Assembly: GCA_029261295.1 (NCBI GenBank)
Contig: JAJDBP010000012.1
Location: 62,001 to 126,000 of the forward strand
Reading direction: 5' to 3'
From: Nitrospirales bacterium
Lineage (GTDB): Bacteria > Nitrospirota > Nitrospiria > Nitrospirales > UBA8639
DNA: 64,000 nt
Part shown: positions 53,954 to 63,184 of the stretch, one piece after another
How the letters are laid out: every line of letters begins with the position of its first letter
How positions within the stretch are numbered: the first letter of the stretch is position 1
Position numbers and translations under genes: made by a program
The notes under the pieces: model-generated
What the model saw: the letters and a program-made list of their open reading frames with translations, nothing else
The model's database searches: none
What the model was told of the DNA's origin: nothing

Positions 53954-55156
53954 ATGGCAATTTCTTCAGATAATTATGATGTGATTGTAGTGGGAATGGG
54001 ACCTGCCGGTTCGACTGCGGCGTTTGAGCTAAGCCGACGAGGATTTTCGGTTCTTGCTTTGGATAAACAGGTTCATCCTCGGTACAAAGTTTGTGGAGGA
54101 GGCCTTTCAGCACGAATCGCAAAGATTCTTTCTCCGGATTTTTTTAGCGTCGTAGAAGAAACGGTGCATCGAGTGCAATTTACCTATGGGGGCGATCAAT
54201 CTTTTCTGATTGAATCGCCTGACCCCATTGCCTATATGGTCATGCGTGACAAATTTGATCAATGGTTAGTGGAAAAATCTCGACAAGCTGGAACGATCAT
54301 TCATGAGCAGCAAATGGTGACGAAGATTCAAAATGGGGAAGCCGGCGTCGATGTTTTCACGGAACAGAGTTGTTATCATGCTCAAATAGTGATAGGAGCC
54401 GATGGAGTCATGAGTGTCGTGGCCCAGCAGTGCTTCTCTGGACGATCGTTTCAAAAAATTCCAGCGTTAGAAAGCGAAGTGCCAGGGGAGATCGATTCTG
54501 TTCACCCCTTCCAAGAAGTCCCGACAGCGCTCATAAGTTTGCAGGCCGCAAAAAAAGGATATGGTTGGATCTTTCCAAAAAAGGCAGGTCTTTCACTGGG
54601 AGTTGGAGAATTTGTGGAAGGCACGAAGCGACCAAAACAAAGTTTTCGAGGTTTTATTAATCAGGAGCCCATGTTGGCTGGTTTGAACGTCCCAAAACCG
54701 CTAGGTTTTCCAATACCAATTGCTTCGGCCAAAGCCTATGGGGATGCTCCCCCATGGGCAGGGCAATTGGTACGTGGTCGGGCTCTGTTGGTTGGTGATG
54801 CAGGGCATCTCGTGGATCCCTTGTTGGGCGAAGGTATTTATTATGCTATTCGATCGTCGCAATTAGCGGCCAAGGCCGTGTCCCATATGTTGAAACATTC
54901 GGATCTCTGCCTCTTGAGAAATTATGAAACGTTAGTCGCCAATGAGTTTGGCTCTGAATTTCGCGTCGCGGGAAAACTAGGAAAAATTATTTATGGGTTG
55001 CCTCGATCCGTTCACCGTTGGGCTGGTCGGTGGTTCCCTCATGCCTATCAACGGGTGCTCTTCCGATATTGTGAAGTGCTACAAGGAAAGGAAACCTACC
55101 AAAGTCTCTGGGATCGTATTCTGCAGCGTCTTCACTGGCCTTGTAGAAAAAAATGA
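53954..55156 (+). CDS. Geranylgeranyl-reductase-family FAD-dependent oxidoreductase
   Basis: 400 residues. The N-terminal Rossmann motif VVGMGPAGSTAAFELSRRG binds FAD, followed by the family motif YKVCGGGLS. The second FAD motif is LLVGDAGHLVDPLLGEGIYYA. This family includes geranylgeranyl reductases and FixC-like oxidoreductases. The natural substrate could be a prenyl lipid or quinone. No prenyl-synthesis neighbour supports a choice. Confidence 0.88.
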   Translation: MAISSDNYDVIVVGMGPAGSTAAFELSRRGFSVLALDKQVHPRYKVCGGGLSARIAKILSPDFFSVVEETVHRVQFTYGGDQSFLIESPDPIAYMVMRDKFDQWLVEKSRQAGTIIHEQQMVTKIQNGEAGVDVFTEQSCYHAQIVIGADGVMSVVAQQCFSGRSFQKIPALESEVPGEIDSVHPFQEVPTALISLQAAKKGYGWIFPKKAGLSLGVGEFVEGTKRPKQSFRGFINQEPMLAGLNVPKPLGFPIPIASAKAYGDAPPWAGQLVRGRALLVGDAGHLVDPLLGEGIYYAIRSSQLAAKAVSHMLKHSDLCLLRNYETLVANEFGSEFRVAGKLGKIIYGLPRSVHRWAGRWFPHAYQRVLFRYCEVLQGKETYQSLWDRILQRLHWPCRKK

Positions 55157-55207
55157 GTTGGTGAGAAAAGAAACGTAAGGAAGGACTTGTAGCGGGCACG
55201 AAAGGTT

Positions 55208-55831
55208 TTAGGTCTCTTGGGGTGAATAGGCCTTTATGCTATCAATAAGAGCATCGACCCCATACCCCCAGGTTCCTCGTACCTCATGAGGTTCTTTCCC
55301 AGAGGCAATTATCATAATGGTGAGACTCCATCCTTCAATGTGATGGTGATGGAAAAGAGTTGGTTGAATTTCTAGAATAATCTCTAGATCAAGTGTTTGA
55401 TCCAGCATTCTACTCGCCTCTTGAAGTATTTCGTCCATTTGTTGCTGAAGAGAGATAGCCAGATCTGATAGGAATCCTTTGGTATTGTGGGAAATTTCAG
55501 AAAAGCAGAGTGTGACGAATGAGGCTAAGATGACAGGTTTTTTGAGCTCTGATCCATTGGTATAACTTTGATCAGTTGCCAGAGTCATAAACGGAGAACA
55601 CGGTGCATTGATTTGAGCGAGGAGCTCTTGGGTTTCTGGCCAACCGACGCAGGGAGGCAAGACGGGAATCAATTCGGGATGCACTTTAAGGTCAATGAAT
55701 CGAGCATCTAGCGAACCATCGTTGATAGCTGGACCATAGGGAACATGAAAATGTGTGGAACCTTCAGAAAGGACAATGCCCATTTTTCCCCTCATTTCAT
55801 TCATAGAATGGGAGTATTGTACTCGAATCAT
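55208..55831 (-). CDS. Hypothetical protein
   Basis: 207 residues (an internal start at MGIVLSEGS, residue 17, is plausible). The sequence looks folded and soluble, with FHVPYGPAINDGSLD, PVLPPCVGWPETQELLAQI and a HHHH stretch at about 155-165 in LFHHHHIEGW. A possible metal-binding site could come from the His run. No family is recognised. Convergent with the oxidoreductase gene. Confidence 0.55.
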   Translation of the reverse strand: MIRVQYSHSMNEMRGKMGIVLSEGSTHFHVPYGPAINDGSLDARFIDLKVHPELIPVLPPCVGWPETQELLAQINAPCSPFMTLATDQSYTNGSELKKPVILASFVTLCFSEISHNTKGFLSDLAISLQQQMDEILQEASRMLDQTLDLEIILEIQPTLFHHHHIEGWSLTIMIIASGKEPHEVRGTWGYGVDALIDSIKAYSPQET

Positions 55832-55906
55832 GATAGAAAAAGGTAAGGGTCTTAGAAAAGGGGATTCTCCCTCTTTGGAGGGGTTGTTTAACAGGATGAA
55901 TCATTT

Positions 55907-57727
55907 ATGTCAGCGTTAATTTATTCACAAAAGATCCAAAAGTCCTTCGGGGCCAAACGGTTATTCCACCGAGTGACCTTTGGTATTGAGAATAACGATC
56001 GCGTGGGGATCATCGGTCCAAATGGCTCCGGGAAATCCACATTTTTGAAAATTTTGGCCGGGCTAGAGGACGTAGATGAAGGGACGGTGACTCGTCGTCA
56101 ACGTTTGCGAGTAGCCTATGTTCCTCAAGACACGCAATTTCTAGCGGACGGCACTGTTGGGGAGATGTTGCATGAGTCGGCGCGTCAGGCAGGATTACCT
56201 ATGGAGGAAGAACAAGTCCGGGTCTATGAGGTTTTAGGGAAGGTAGGATTCACCGATGGTTCTCAGCAAGTATCCGTACTTTCGGGTGGATGGAAAAAAC
56301 GGCTGGCTATCGCCTGTGCCCTGGTTCAAGACCCTGAGGTGATATTGCTTGATGAACCGACCAATCATATGGATGTTGAAGGATTGCGTTGGTTGGCGCA
56401 ATTCATGGTCCAGGCTCTATGGGCTTGGGTACTCGTGAGTCACGATCGCTGGTTTTTAGAGCAAACGACGAACAAGATGGCTGAATTACATAGTCGGTAT
56501 GCCGATGGAATTTTAGTCTTCCCAGGGAGTTACTCTCAGTTCCTGGAAAAACGAGAGGCTTTTCAGGACGTTCAAGATCAACAAGTTCAAGCGTTAGCAG
56601 GGAAGGTTAGACGGGAGGAGGCGTGGCTTCGCCGAGGACCCAAGGCTAGGACCACCAAAGCGAAATATCGAGTCGACACGGCTAAGGCCTTACAAGCGGA
56701 ATTAGCTGAAACGACGACCCGGTTACGGAGGCAAGATGTCTCAATTGATTTCGTAGGATCTGGGCGAAAAACAAAACAATTAATTGAAGTGACTGGTCTT
56801 TCCAAATCCTACGATTCTCGTCCAATCATTCATCAATTGGATATGATGGTTTCTCCTGGGAGAGCTGTCGGAATTATTGGGCACAATGGCTCAGGAAAAT
56901 CTACGCTTTTGAAACTTTTAGCGAAGGAATTAGTCTCTGATCAGGGAATGGTGAAGTATGCAGAAAATTTACAGCTGGTGTATTTTGATCAGAATCGCGC
57001 GCAATTAGACCCCAAGTTGACCTTGCGACAAACGTTGGCTGAATCAGGCGACTCAGTGGTCTATCGAGGGCAAGTGATTCATCTTGTCGGATGGGCCAAG
57101 CGATTTAATTTTCAGGCTGAACAACTTGATCTTCCAGTGGGTTTATTGTCCGGTGGAGAGCAAGCGCGAGCTGTGATGGCTCGATTCATGCTGCAGCCTG
57201 CTGACGTCCTTATTGTCGATGAGCCGACGAATGATCTGGATATTCCGACGAGGGAAACCTTAGAGGAAAGCTTTAAAGAATTTCCCGGTGCCTTACTTTT
57301 GGTGACTCACGATCGGTACATGTTAGAGCAGGTCTGTACGGAGTTTCTGGGATTGGATGGGCAGGGTAGCCACGGGCAGTTTGCTAGCTATGCCCAATGG
57401 GAATCCTGGCTCGGACGTCAACAAAAAGAATCCAATCCAGAAACAAATGCGACTCGAGGGGGAAAGGGCTCTCCTCAAGGAGGCAAGCCGAAAAAGCTCT
57501 CCTATAAAGAACAGCGAGAATATGATGGTATGGAACAAAAAATACTTGAAGCTGAAACGGTCCGAGATACGTGCCGTGGCAAGGTTGAAGAACGAACCGT
57601 GGCTTCGGACCATCTTCGTCTTCAAGAAGCGTATGAAGTACTGAAACAAGCTGAAAGAGACGTTGAGCGCCTTTATGCCAGATGGGCGGTTCTTGAAGAA
57701 AAACACCAGGCCAGTTCAAAGGGATAA
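55907..57727 (+). CDS. uup: ABC-F family ATPase, Uup-like
   Basis: 606 residues with two ABC cassettes. Cassette 1 has Walker A GPNGSGKST and signature LSGGWKKR (Uup-type); cassette 2 has GHNGSGKST and LSGGEQAR, each with LLDEPTNHMD- or VDEPTNDLD-type Walker B. The long C-terminal coiled-coil domain (YKEQREYDGMEQKILEAE) is typical of Uup. ABC-F proteins act on the ribosome or on DNA and have no membrane domains. Complete. Confidence 0.92.
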   Translation: MSALIYSQKIQKSFGAKRLFHRVTFGIENNDRVGIIGPNGSGKSTFLKILAGLEDVDEGTVTRRQRLRVAYVPQDTQFLADGTVGEMLHESARQAGLPMEEEQVRVYEVLGKVGFTDGSQQVSVLSGGWKKRLAIACALVQDPEVILLDEPTNHMDVEGLRWLAQFMVQALWAWVLVSHDRWFLEQTTNKMAELHSRYADGILVFPGSYSQFLEKREAFQDVQDQQVQALAGKVRREEAWLRRGPKARTTKAKYRVDTAKALQAELAETTTRLRRQDVSIDFVGSGRKTKQLIEVTGLSKSYDSRPIIHQLDMMVSPGRAVGIIGHNGSGKSTLLKLLAKELVSDQGMVKYAENLQLVYFDQNRAQLDPKLTLRQTLAESGDSVVYRGQVIHLVGWAKRFNFQAEQLDLPVGLLSGGEQARAVMARFMLQPADVLIVDEPTNDLDIPTRETLEESFKEFPGALLLVTHDRYMLEQVCTEFLGLDGQGSHGQFASYAQWESWLGRQQKESNPETNATRGGKGSPQGGKPKKLSYKEQREYDGMEQKILEAETVRDTCRGKVEERTVASDHLRLQEAYEVLKQAERDVERLYARWAVLEEKHQASSKG

Positions 57728-57927
57728 GGTCATCCTCTTTCTTTTTGAATCCACCAATGTGGTGGGATGGGGCGCGGGGACGAAATGGAAATATGATATG
57801 GTGTAAGGAGCATTGTCGAGTAGAATCAAAGGTCTTGTTCATTTTGTATACGGTAGGGGAATTGAGTGGAATGTTTCAGTGGACCAGAATATGAGTGGGA
57901 GAAAGTTGAAAGCCAAAGGGGGAATGA

Positions 57928-58527
57928 ATGAAAAAATATCTATTCTTGAAATTTGTCTTTCTTGTGTTAGTAATCGGTGGGACCCTTTCTTCTTGGGGAA
58001 ATTTCCTTGCTGGTGAAGATGCGTATTTACGCGAAGACTACGAAAAGGCCATGGAGGAATGGCAGCCATTAGCCAAGCGGGGAAATGCCGAGGCGCAAAA
58101 TATGCTGGGTTATATGTATCGGTATGGGCAGGGCATTCCCCAGGATTTTACCCTAGCGCAGAAATGGTATCGTCTCGCGGCAGATCAGGGGAATGCCAGA
58201 GCCCAAAACAACCTAGGCGCTATGTATCGGCAAGGCTTAGGTATGCCTCAAAATTTCCAAGAGGCCTTGAAGTGGTTTCGCCGTGCTGCGGAACAAGGAA
58301 ATGGTGGTGCACAGAATCATCTGGGGTTGATGTATTTTGAAGGGCAGGGTATCAGCAAAGATGTGATTCAAGCCTATAAATGGGCCTACCTTTCTGCGCA
58401 ACAAGGAGTAGAGCCAGCCCTGCTAGCTGTGGAGTTTCTGGAACGAGAATTAACTCCAAGTCAAATTAAAGAAGCCAAGCAATTGGCCAACGAGTGGACT
58501 CCGAAAGGCGAAGAAGTCACTCTTTGA
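57928..58527 (+). CDS. Sel1-repeat protein with signal peptide
   Basis: 199 residues. Signal peptide about 3-24 (KYLFLKFVFLVLVIGGTLSS). At least three Sel1 repeats: NMLGYMYRYGQGIPQDFTLA, NNLGAMYRQGLGMPQNFQEA, NHLGLMYFEGQGISKDVIQA, each followed by W-Y-R-x-A-A-type helices. Probably a periplasmic adaptor. The last ~40 residues are acidic. Confidence 0.85.
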   Translation: MKKYLFLKFVFLVLVIGGTLSSWGNFLAGEDAYLREDYEKAMEEWQPLAKRGNAEAQNMLGYMYRYGQGIPQDFTLAQKWYRLAADQGNARAQNNLGAMYRQGLGMPQNFQEALKWFRRAAEQGNGGAQNHLGLMYFEGQGISKDVIQAYKWAYLSAQQGVEPALLAVEFLERELTPSQIKEAKQLANEWTPKGEEVTL

Positions 58528-58755
58528 ATCGTAGGGAAATAGTGGGATATTTCACTAAAAAAGATATACATGAATGCCTTTTGCCTGTCTTCCATTCTCG
58601 AATTTGACTCCCTTCTGGTAGGGTGTTAGGCTGCTAGCCTCTTCTTGGGAAGATGGCGTTAAAGCCTTCCGTGCGAATTCATACAACTGTTATTTCTTTC
58701 GACGCAGAGAATCACTCTATTGTGGCAATAGAGGTGAGATGAAAGGAGGCATCAT

Positions 58756-58944
58756 ATGGGACGACCAGCCAAGGTTACTCAGGCAAAACGTAATCGTGAG
58801 ATGCAAAAACGTATGAAGCAACAGGATAAAGAAGCCAAACGAGAGCAACGTAAAACCGAAAATGAAGAACATCGGACTGTTTTAGATGGCGAAGACCCAG
58901 ATTTGATTGGGTTGCGACCCGGACCTCAAGCTCCTCTCTACTAG
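58756..58944 (+). CDS. Small basic hypothetical protein
   Basis: 62 residues with a strong AAAGGAGG site upstream of ATG 58756. Very basic first half (AKRNREMQKRMKQQDKEAKR) predicted as one long helix, then an acidic/Pro-rich tail (DGEDPDLIGLRPGPQAP). It could bind nucleic acids. No family is recognised. Confidence 0.65.
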   Translation: MGRPAKVTQAKRNREMQKRMKQQDKEAKREQRKTENEEHRTVLDGEDPDLIGLRPGPQAPLY

Positions 58945-59053
58945 ACCATTTTTAAGGTCTTCCTTTCTCCTTTCTTTACACGTTCCAACGGTTTCCTGGT
59001 TACATGTGCCTACAGGTTTTTCTCTACGGCTTCCGTAGGTTCAATTTGATAAA

Positions 59054-59626
59054 ATGAAGCGTATGTTTAGAATGAAATTCTTTGGAATGTTCTTGGTTCT
59101 CATCGTGTTGTGTGGTCATGGGTGTTTGGCTCGACCTGATATATTCCCTGAGGGCATCAAGACAAAAATTAATCCTTCCCTGACGTTTCCGATGATCCTT
59201 CAAGAACCAGATCAGCATCAAGGGGAGATGGTCCTCTTAGGTGGCGAAGTTCTTTCAGCGAGACGGTTGGCTCACGGTACCCGATTGGAAATTTTACAGC
59301 TACCATTGGATAGTTCGGAAGAACCGGTTGCGGATAAAACCTCCTCCCAAGGGAGATTCTTCGTTGTCGAGTCTTCTTTTCTAGATCCCGCCACACTTCC
59401 ACCAGATACCCGTGTGACGTTAGTTGGTGAAGTCACCGGTGCCACGAATGCGAGTCTTGATGATATGCAATATCGTTATCCGACCTTGGCAATGAAACAT
59501 TTGCATGTTTGGCCAGAATCTGAATTCACTCAACCAGAATCTTCAGGGCCTAGTTTTGGCATCTTTGGCGGAGGGGGCTCCGGAGGACGAGTGGGTGGTG
59601 GTGTAAGTATTGGGATAGGATTTTAA
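59054..59626 (+). CDS. slp: Slp-family outer-membrane lipoprotein
   Basis: 190 residues. The lipobox ends in Cys24 (LCGHGC). Slp family core: LTFPMILQEPDQHQGEMVLLGGEV, then RFFVVESSFLDPATLPPD and TLVGEVTGATNASL. The C-terminal ~35 residues are Gly-rich (FGIFGGGGSGGRVGGGVSIG). Slp proteins are starvation- and acid-stress-related lipoproteins in enterobacteria. The role here is unknown. Confidence 0.85.
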   Translation: MKRMFRMKFFGMFLVLIVLCGHGCLARPDIFPEGIKTKINPSLTFPMILQEPDQHQGEMVLLGGEVLSARRLAHGTRLEILQLPLDSSEEPVADKTSSQGRFFVVESSFLDPATLPPDTRVTLVGEVTGATNASLDDMQYRYPTLAMKHLHVWPESEFTQPESSGPSFGIFGGGGSGGRVGGGVSIGIGF

Positions 59627-59724
59627 GATTGGTGCGGATGAGCTTCCCGCATGAAAAAAAACTTTTAACAAAACAAGTTTTGGCATATCAGACAAATCGA
59701 TATTTCCAGACAAGCAAGTACAAT

Positions 59725-60363
59725 ATGAGCGATTCACCTATTCAAAAGTACAATGGTCCACTATTAGGATCGTCAGGAGAGCACCGGGCGCAATCACGAT
59801 TTGGGACCTCCCAACGTGCGTTGGCGTTTTATCGGCAACAAGTATTTTCTGAACTGAATGATGTCATGAAAAAATTTATTCAGGAGCAAGAATTTGTTTT
59901 TATTGCGACTGCTGATGTACAAGGAGCCGCTGACTCCTCATTTCGTGCGGGGCCTCCTGGATTTGTCCATATTCTTTCCCCAACATGCTTAGCATATCCT
60001 GAATTTCGGGGGAATGGAGTCATGGCAAGCGTTGGAAATATTTTAGAAAACCCTCAAGTAGGACTCATGTTCATTGATTTTTATAAAAGTACAATTGGGC
60101 TACATGTAAATGGGGAAGCAAAAGTGGTTGATCATAGCGATCTCGCTGAAATGTCTGGCATGACGGAATCTGTTTTGCAGGATTTTGCCGTACACGATGA
60201 ACGTCAGCCTGAATGTTGGATTTTGATTGATGTGAAAGAAGCCTATATTCACTGTTCTAAACATATCCCCTTAATGGAGAAAAAAGATAAACAGCGTCAT
60301 TGGGGGACTGATGATGAGCATGCTAAGCGTGGAGGATTTTTTCAGCAACGAAATCGTGGTTGA
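59725..60363 (+). CDS. Pyridoxamine-5'-phosphate-oxidase-fold flavoprotein
   Basis: 212 residues from ATG 59725; the frame is open upstream to 59629, but the preceding 32 codons look like non-protein sequence. PNPOx-like split barrel: FVFIATADVQGAADSSFRAG, VGNILENPQVGLMFIDFYKS and GLHVNGEAKVVDHSD. These proteins bind FMN or F420. The substrate is unknown, and a biosynthetic role in B6 metabolism is not implied. Confidence 0.8.
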   Translation: MSDSPIQKYNGPLLGSSGEHRAQSRFGTSQRALAFYRQQVFSELNDVMKKFIQEQEFVFIATADVQGAADSSFRAGPPGFVHILSPTCLAYPEFRGNGVMASVGNILENPQVGLMFIDFYKSTIGLHVNGEAKVVDHSDLAEMSGMTESVLQDFAVHDERQPECWILIDVKEAYIHCSKHIPLMEKKDKQRHWGTDDEHAKRGGFFQQRNRG

Positions 60364-60390
60364 AATCTCTTCCATAGATAATATGACCTT

Positions 60391-61185
60391 TTGAAGAAAG
60401 GTTCTCAATTGAAGACGATAGTTTATTGTTTACACCTTGTGGGAGTGGGAGTGTTATTGATGGTGCTCATGGAGCCGCCTGCTGCCCAGGCTACCGTGGG
60501 GTGGGAAGTTGGAGATATGGTGCTGGATTTTGGGTTGGATCTTGAGTCTGGGGAAGAACGAATATTAGTCGACAAATATGAAGTGGGCCATCCTTTTTTT
60601 GTGGAAATCACCTGGAAGCTGAATTCTCAAAATTGTCTCCTACAGGTTCAAGAAGCTACGAGTGACGATAGCCCCGTTATTTCAAGTATGGTGAAAGATG
60701 ATGGTCTGTTGGATGGCGTCGTGTCTCATGCGGTGTATCAAAAGGTAGAGGCTGTGTTGGTGACAGCGGCTGAAGGAAAACATTGTGAGATAGAAACAGC
60801 CAAGGATGAATTTTTGGTCATTGCTCGCGAGTCGCGCGCTCCGGCTTCTGTAGAAGAAGGCCTTGTCCCGGCACCCATTGGCGCCGTGGTCGTGGTGTTT
60901 CGCGCGACCACGTTTTTTCTGCCATCACAGGTCACCATTCAATCTGGCGAAAAAGTTGTGTGGGTGTATGCCGATGGAGCTCAAGAGCCACATAGTGTGA
61001 CAAGTGGGGGATGCCGAGTGAACGATTGTTCGGGAGGTGGACAACATTTCAATAGTGGATTAACCGTCAATAAACCAGGTCAGCGTTTTGAGCATGTTTT
61101 TGAAGATTCTGGAACCTTTCCCTATCACTGCGATCTGCATCTGGGGTCGATGCAAGGAACGGTAATTGTTCAAGATCCGCACTAG
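60391..61185 (+). CDS. Secreted protein with C-terminal cupredoxin domain
   Basis: 264 residues from TTG 60391. Signal peptide about 7-34. Residues ~40-160 form a beta-rich domain without a known family. Residues ~165-262 are a plastocyanin/azurin-type copper domain with the ligands in EPHSV (His), YHCDLH (Cys, His) and GSM (Met). Type-1 copper site intact. It is a periplasmic electron-transfer candidate. Confidence 0.85.
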   Translation: MKKGSQLKTIVYCLHLVGVGVLLMVLMEPPAAQATVGWEVGDMVLDFGLDLESGEERILVDKYEVGHPFFVEITWKLNSQNCLLQVQEATSDDSPVISSMVKDDGLLDGVVSHAVYQKVEAVLVTAAEGKHCEIETAKDEFLVIARESRAPASVEEGLVPAPIGAVVVVFRATTFFLPSQVTIQSGEKVVWVYADGAQEPHSVTSGGCRVNDCSGGGQHFNSGLTVNKPGQRFEHVFEDSGTFPYHCDLHLGSMQGTVIVQDPH

Positions 61186-61281
61186 GCTTTCAACCCGGTC
61201 TTCGTCTTTTGAGTCTTTAGTCTGAAATCGCCCGCCTATTGACTATTATCGAGCAGAGAAGATGACCGGACCTGGCCTTCA

Positions 61282-63090
61282 GTGGTATCATATCAGGTCC
61301 TTGGAATTGACTCTGTGAAATCCCCCATTCCCTCAACACCCTTTCATCTAATTCTAATTAAGCCTTCTCATTATGATGATGAGGGCTATGTCATTCAGTG
61401 GGTGCGTTCCTCTATTCCTTCAAATACCATGGCGGCCATTTATGGGCTCGCGCTGGACTGTGCTAAGCGACAGGTTCTAGGAAGCGATGTGGAGGTAACC
61501 ATCATCGCTTTGGATGAAACCAATACCCGTATTAATCCGCAGGAGCTAGTACGAAAGGTTCAAAATGCGGGCGGCCAGGTTCTTGTTGCTATGGTGGGGG
61601 CCCAAACCAATCAATTTCCTAGAGCTGTGGATCTTGCCAGAGAGTTTCGACGAGCTCATCTGCCTGTATGCATTGGTGGATTTCATGTGAGTGGATGTCT
61701 CGCGATGTTGCCAACGATTCCTCCGGACCTTCAAGAAGCGATGGATGAAGGTATTTCATTATTTGCTGGCGAACTAGAAGGGCATTTCGACAGGCTTTTG
61801 CAGGATGCCCAAGCTGGACGGTTACAGCTCCTCTATAATGTGATGAAAGATCCTCCTGGACTTGAAGGCCAACCGGTTCCTTATCTTCCCTCTCACTTAG
61901 TCCATCGAATGTCTGGTGCGCGTACGAGTTTTGATGCCGGACGGGGATGTCCATTCCTGTGTAGTTTTTGCACCATTATCAATGTGCAAGGTCGAAAATC
62001 TCGTTTTCGCTCTCCTGATGATATTGAGCAATTAGTTCGCACGAATCTTGCGCAGGGTATTCATAAGTTCTTCGTCACGGATGATAATTTTGCCAGGAAT
62101 CAAGCCTGGGAATCGATATTGGATCGTCTGATTCAACTCCGGGAGGAGGAAGGTCTTCAATTCAAGATCACCATCCAAGTCGATACCATGTGTCACAAAA
62201 TTCCTCGGTTTATTGGTAAAGCTGGTCGTGCCGGCGTGGATCGAGTGTTTATCGGGCTAGAGAGTATTAATCCCGATTCCCTGGAAGGCTCAAGAAAACA
62301 TCAAAATAAAATTACCGAATATCGGAGCATGCTCCAAGCCTGGCATGGTGTTGGTGCGCTCACGCTGGCAGGCTTAATTCTTGGATTCCCGTCTGATACC
62401 CCAGAAAGTATCACACGAGATATTCAGATTATTCAAAAGGAACTCCCTATTGATCTGTTGTACTTTTTTATTTTGACTCCTCTGCCAGGATCGCAGGATC
62501 ACAAGGAGTTCTGGGAACAGGGCGTGCCATTGGCCACGGACATGAATAGCTACGATTCTGTCCATGTCACAATGCCGCATACACGAATGTCGGCTGTAGA
62601 ATTGTTAGACGCCTATGCTCAGGCTTGGGACACCTATTATACTCCTGAACATGTGGAGACGGTCATTCGTCGAGCAAAGGCATGGAATTTCAGTATGAAT
62701 AAGGTGAAATGGATGATGCTCTCATTTTATGCTGCGGCAAAGGTGGAGGGTGTTCATCCCATGGATAGTGGTATTTTTCGACGCAAATACCGCACTGATC
62801 GACGAATGGGACTGCTACCAGAAAATCCTATAATCTTTTATGCTAGGTATGGTTGGGAGATTATTTCTAAACATTTTCACTATGTCAGACTGTATTGGAT
62901 GTTTCATCGAGCGTATCGGGTTGTGGTGAAGGGCGTGAAACCAGGGGCAAACGATATGGCCATGAAACCTGTTCAACTTGATGACCTAGATCGACTCGAA
63001 CTCTTTACCTCGACATCTTCCGCAAAAATCGTTGTAGAAAAATTGAAAAAGAAAGCCAGTAAACGTCCTCTAGCCACGCCTCGTTCATAA
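61282..63090 (+). CDS. Radical SAM enzyme with B12-binding domain
   Basis: 602 residues from GTG 61282; a later start near residue 12 is equally plausible. The N-terminal cobalamin-binding-like domain (VLVAMVGAQTNQFPRAVDLA, then VCIGGFHVSG) precedes the radical SAM core with the CxxxCxxC cluster CPFLCSFC in GRGCPFLCSFCTI. The C-terminal ~170 residues are helical and rich in Trp and Tyr. This class performs methylations and other difficult chemistry (hopanoid, bacteriochlorophyll, etc.). The reaction cannot be named from sequence alone. Confidence 0.88.
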   Translation: MVSYQVLGIDSVKSPIPSTPFHLILIKPSHYDDEGYVIQWVRSSIPSNTMAAIYGLALDCAKRQVLGSDVEVTIIALDETNTRINPQELVRKVQNAGGQVLVAMVGAQTNQFPRAVDLAREFRRAHLPVCIGGFHVSGCLAMLPTIPPDLQEAMDEGISLFAGELEGHFDRLLQDAQAGRLQLLYNVMKDPPGLEGQPVPYLPSHLVHRMSGARTSFDAGRGCPFLCSFCTIINVQGRKSRFRSPDDIEQLVRTNLAQGIHKFFVTDDNFARNQAWESILDRLIQLREEEGLQFKITIQVDTMCHKIPRFIGKAGRAGVDRVFIGLESINPDSLEGSRKHQNKITEYRSMLQAWHGVGALTLAGLILGFPSDTPESITRDIQIIQKELPIDLLYFFILTPLPGSQDHKEFWEQGVPLATDMNSYDSVHVTMPHTRMSAVELLDAYAQAWDTYYTPEHVETVIRRAKAWNFSMNKVKWMMLSFYAAAKVEGVHPMDSGIFRRKYRTDRRMGLLPENPIIFYARYGWEIISKHFHYVRLYWMFHRAYRVVVKGVKPGANDMAMKPVQLDDLDRLELFTSTSSAKIVVEKLKKKASKRPLATPRS

Positions 63091-63184
63091 TCACCTTAGT
63101 GAGGGAACAGCATTATCCTGGCTGTAAGGTGCCAATAATGAATGTGAGGTATTTTTTGATGACAGGACGTATATTTAATCGCCT

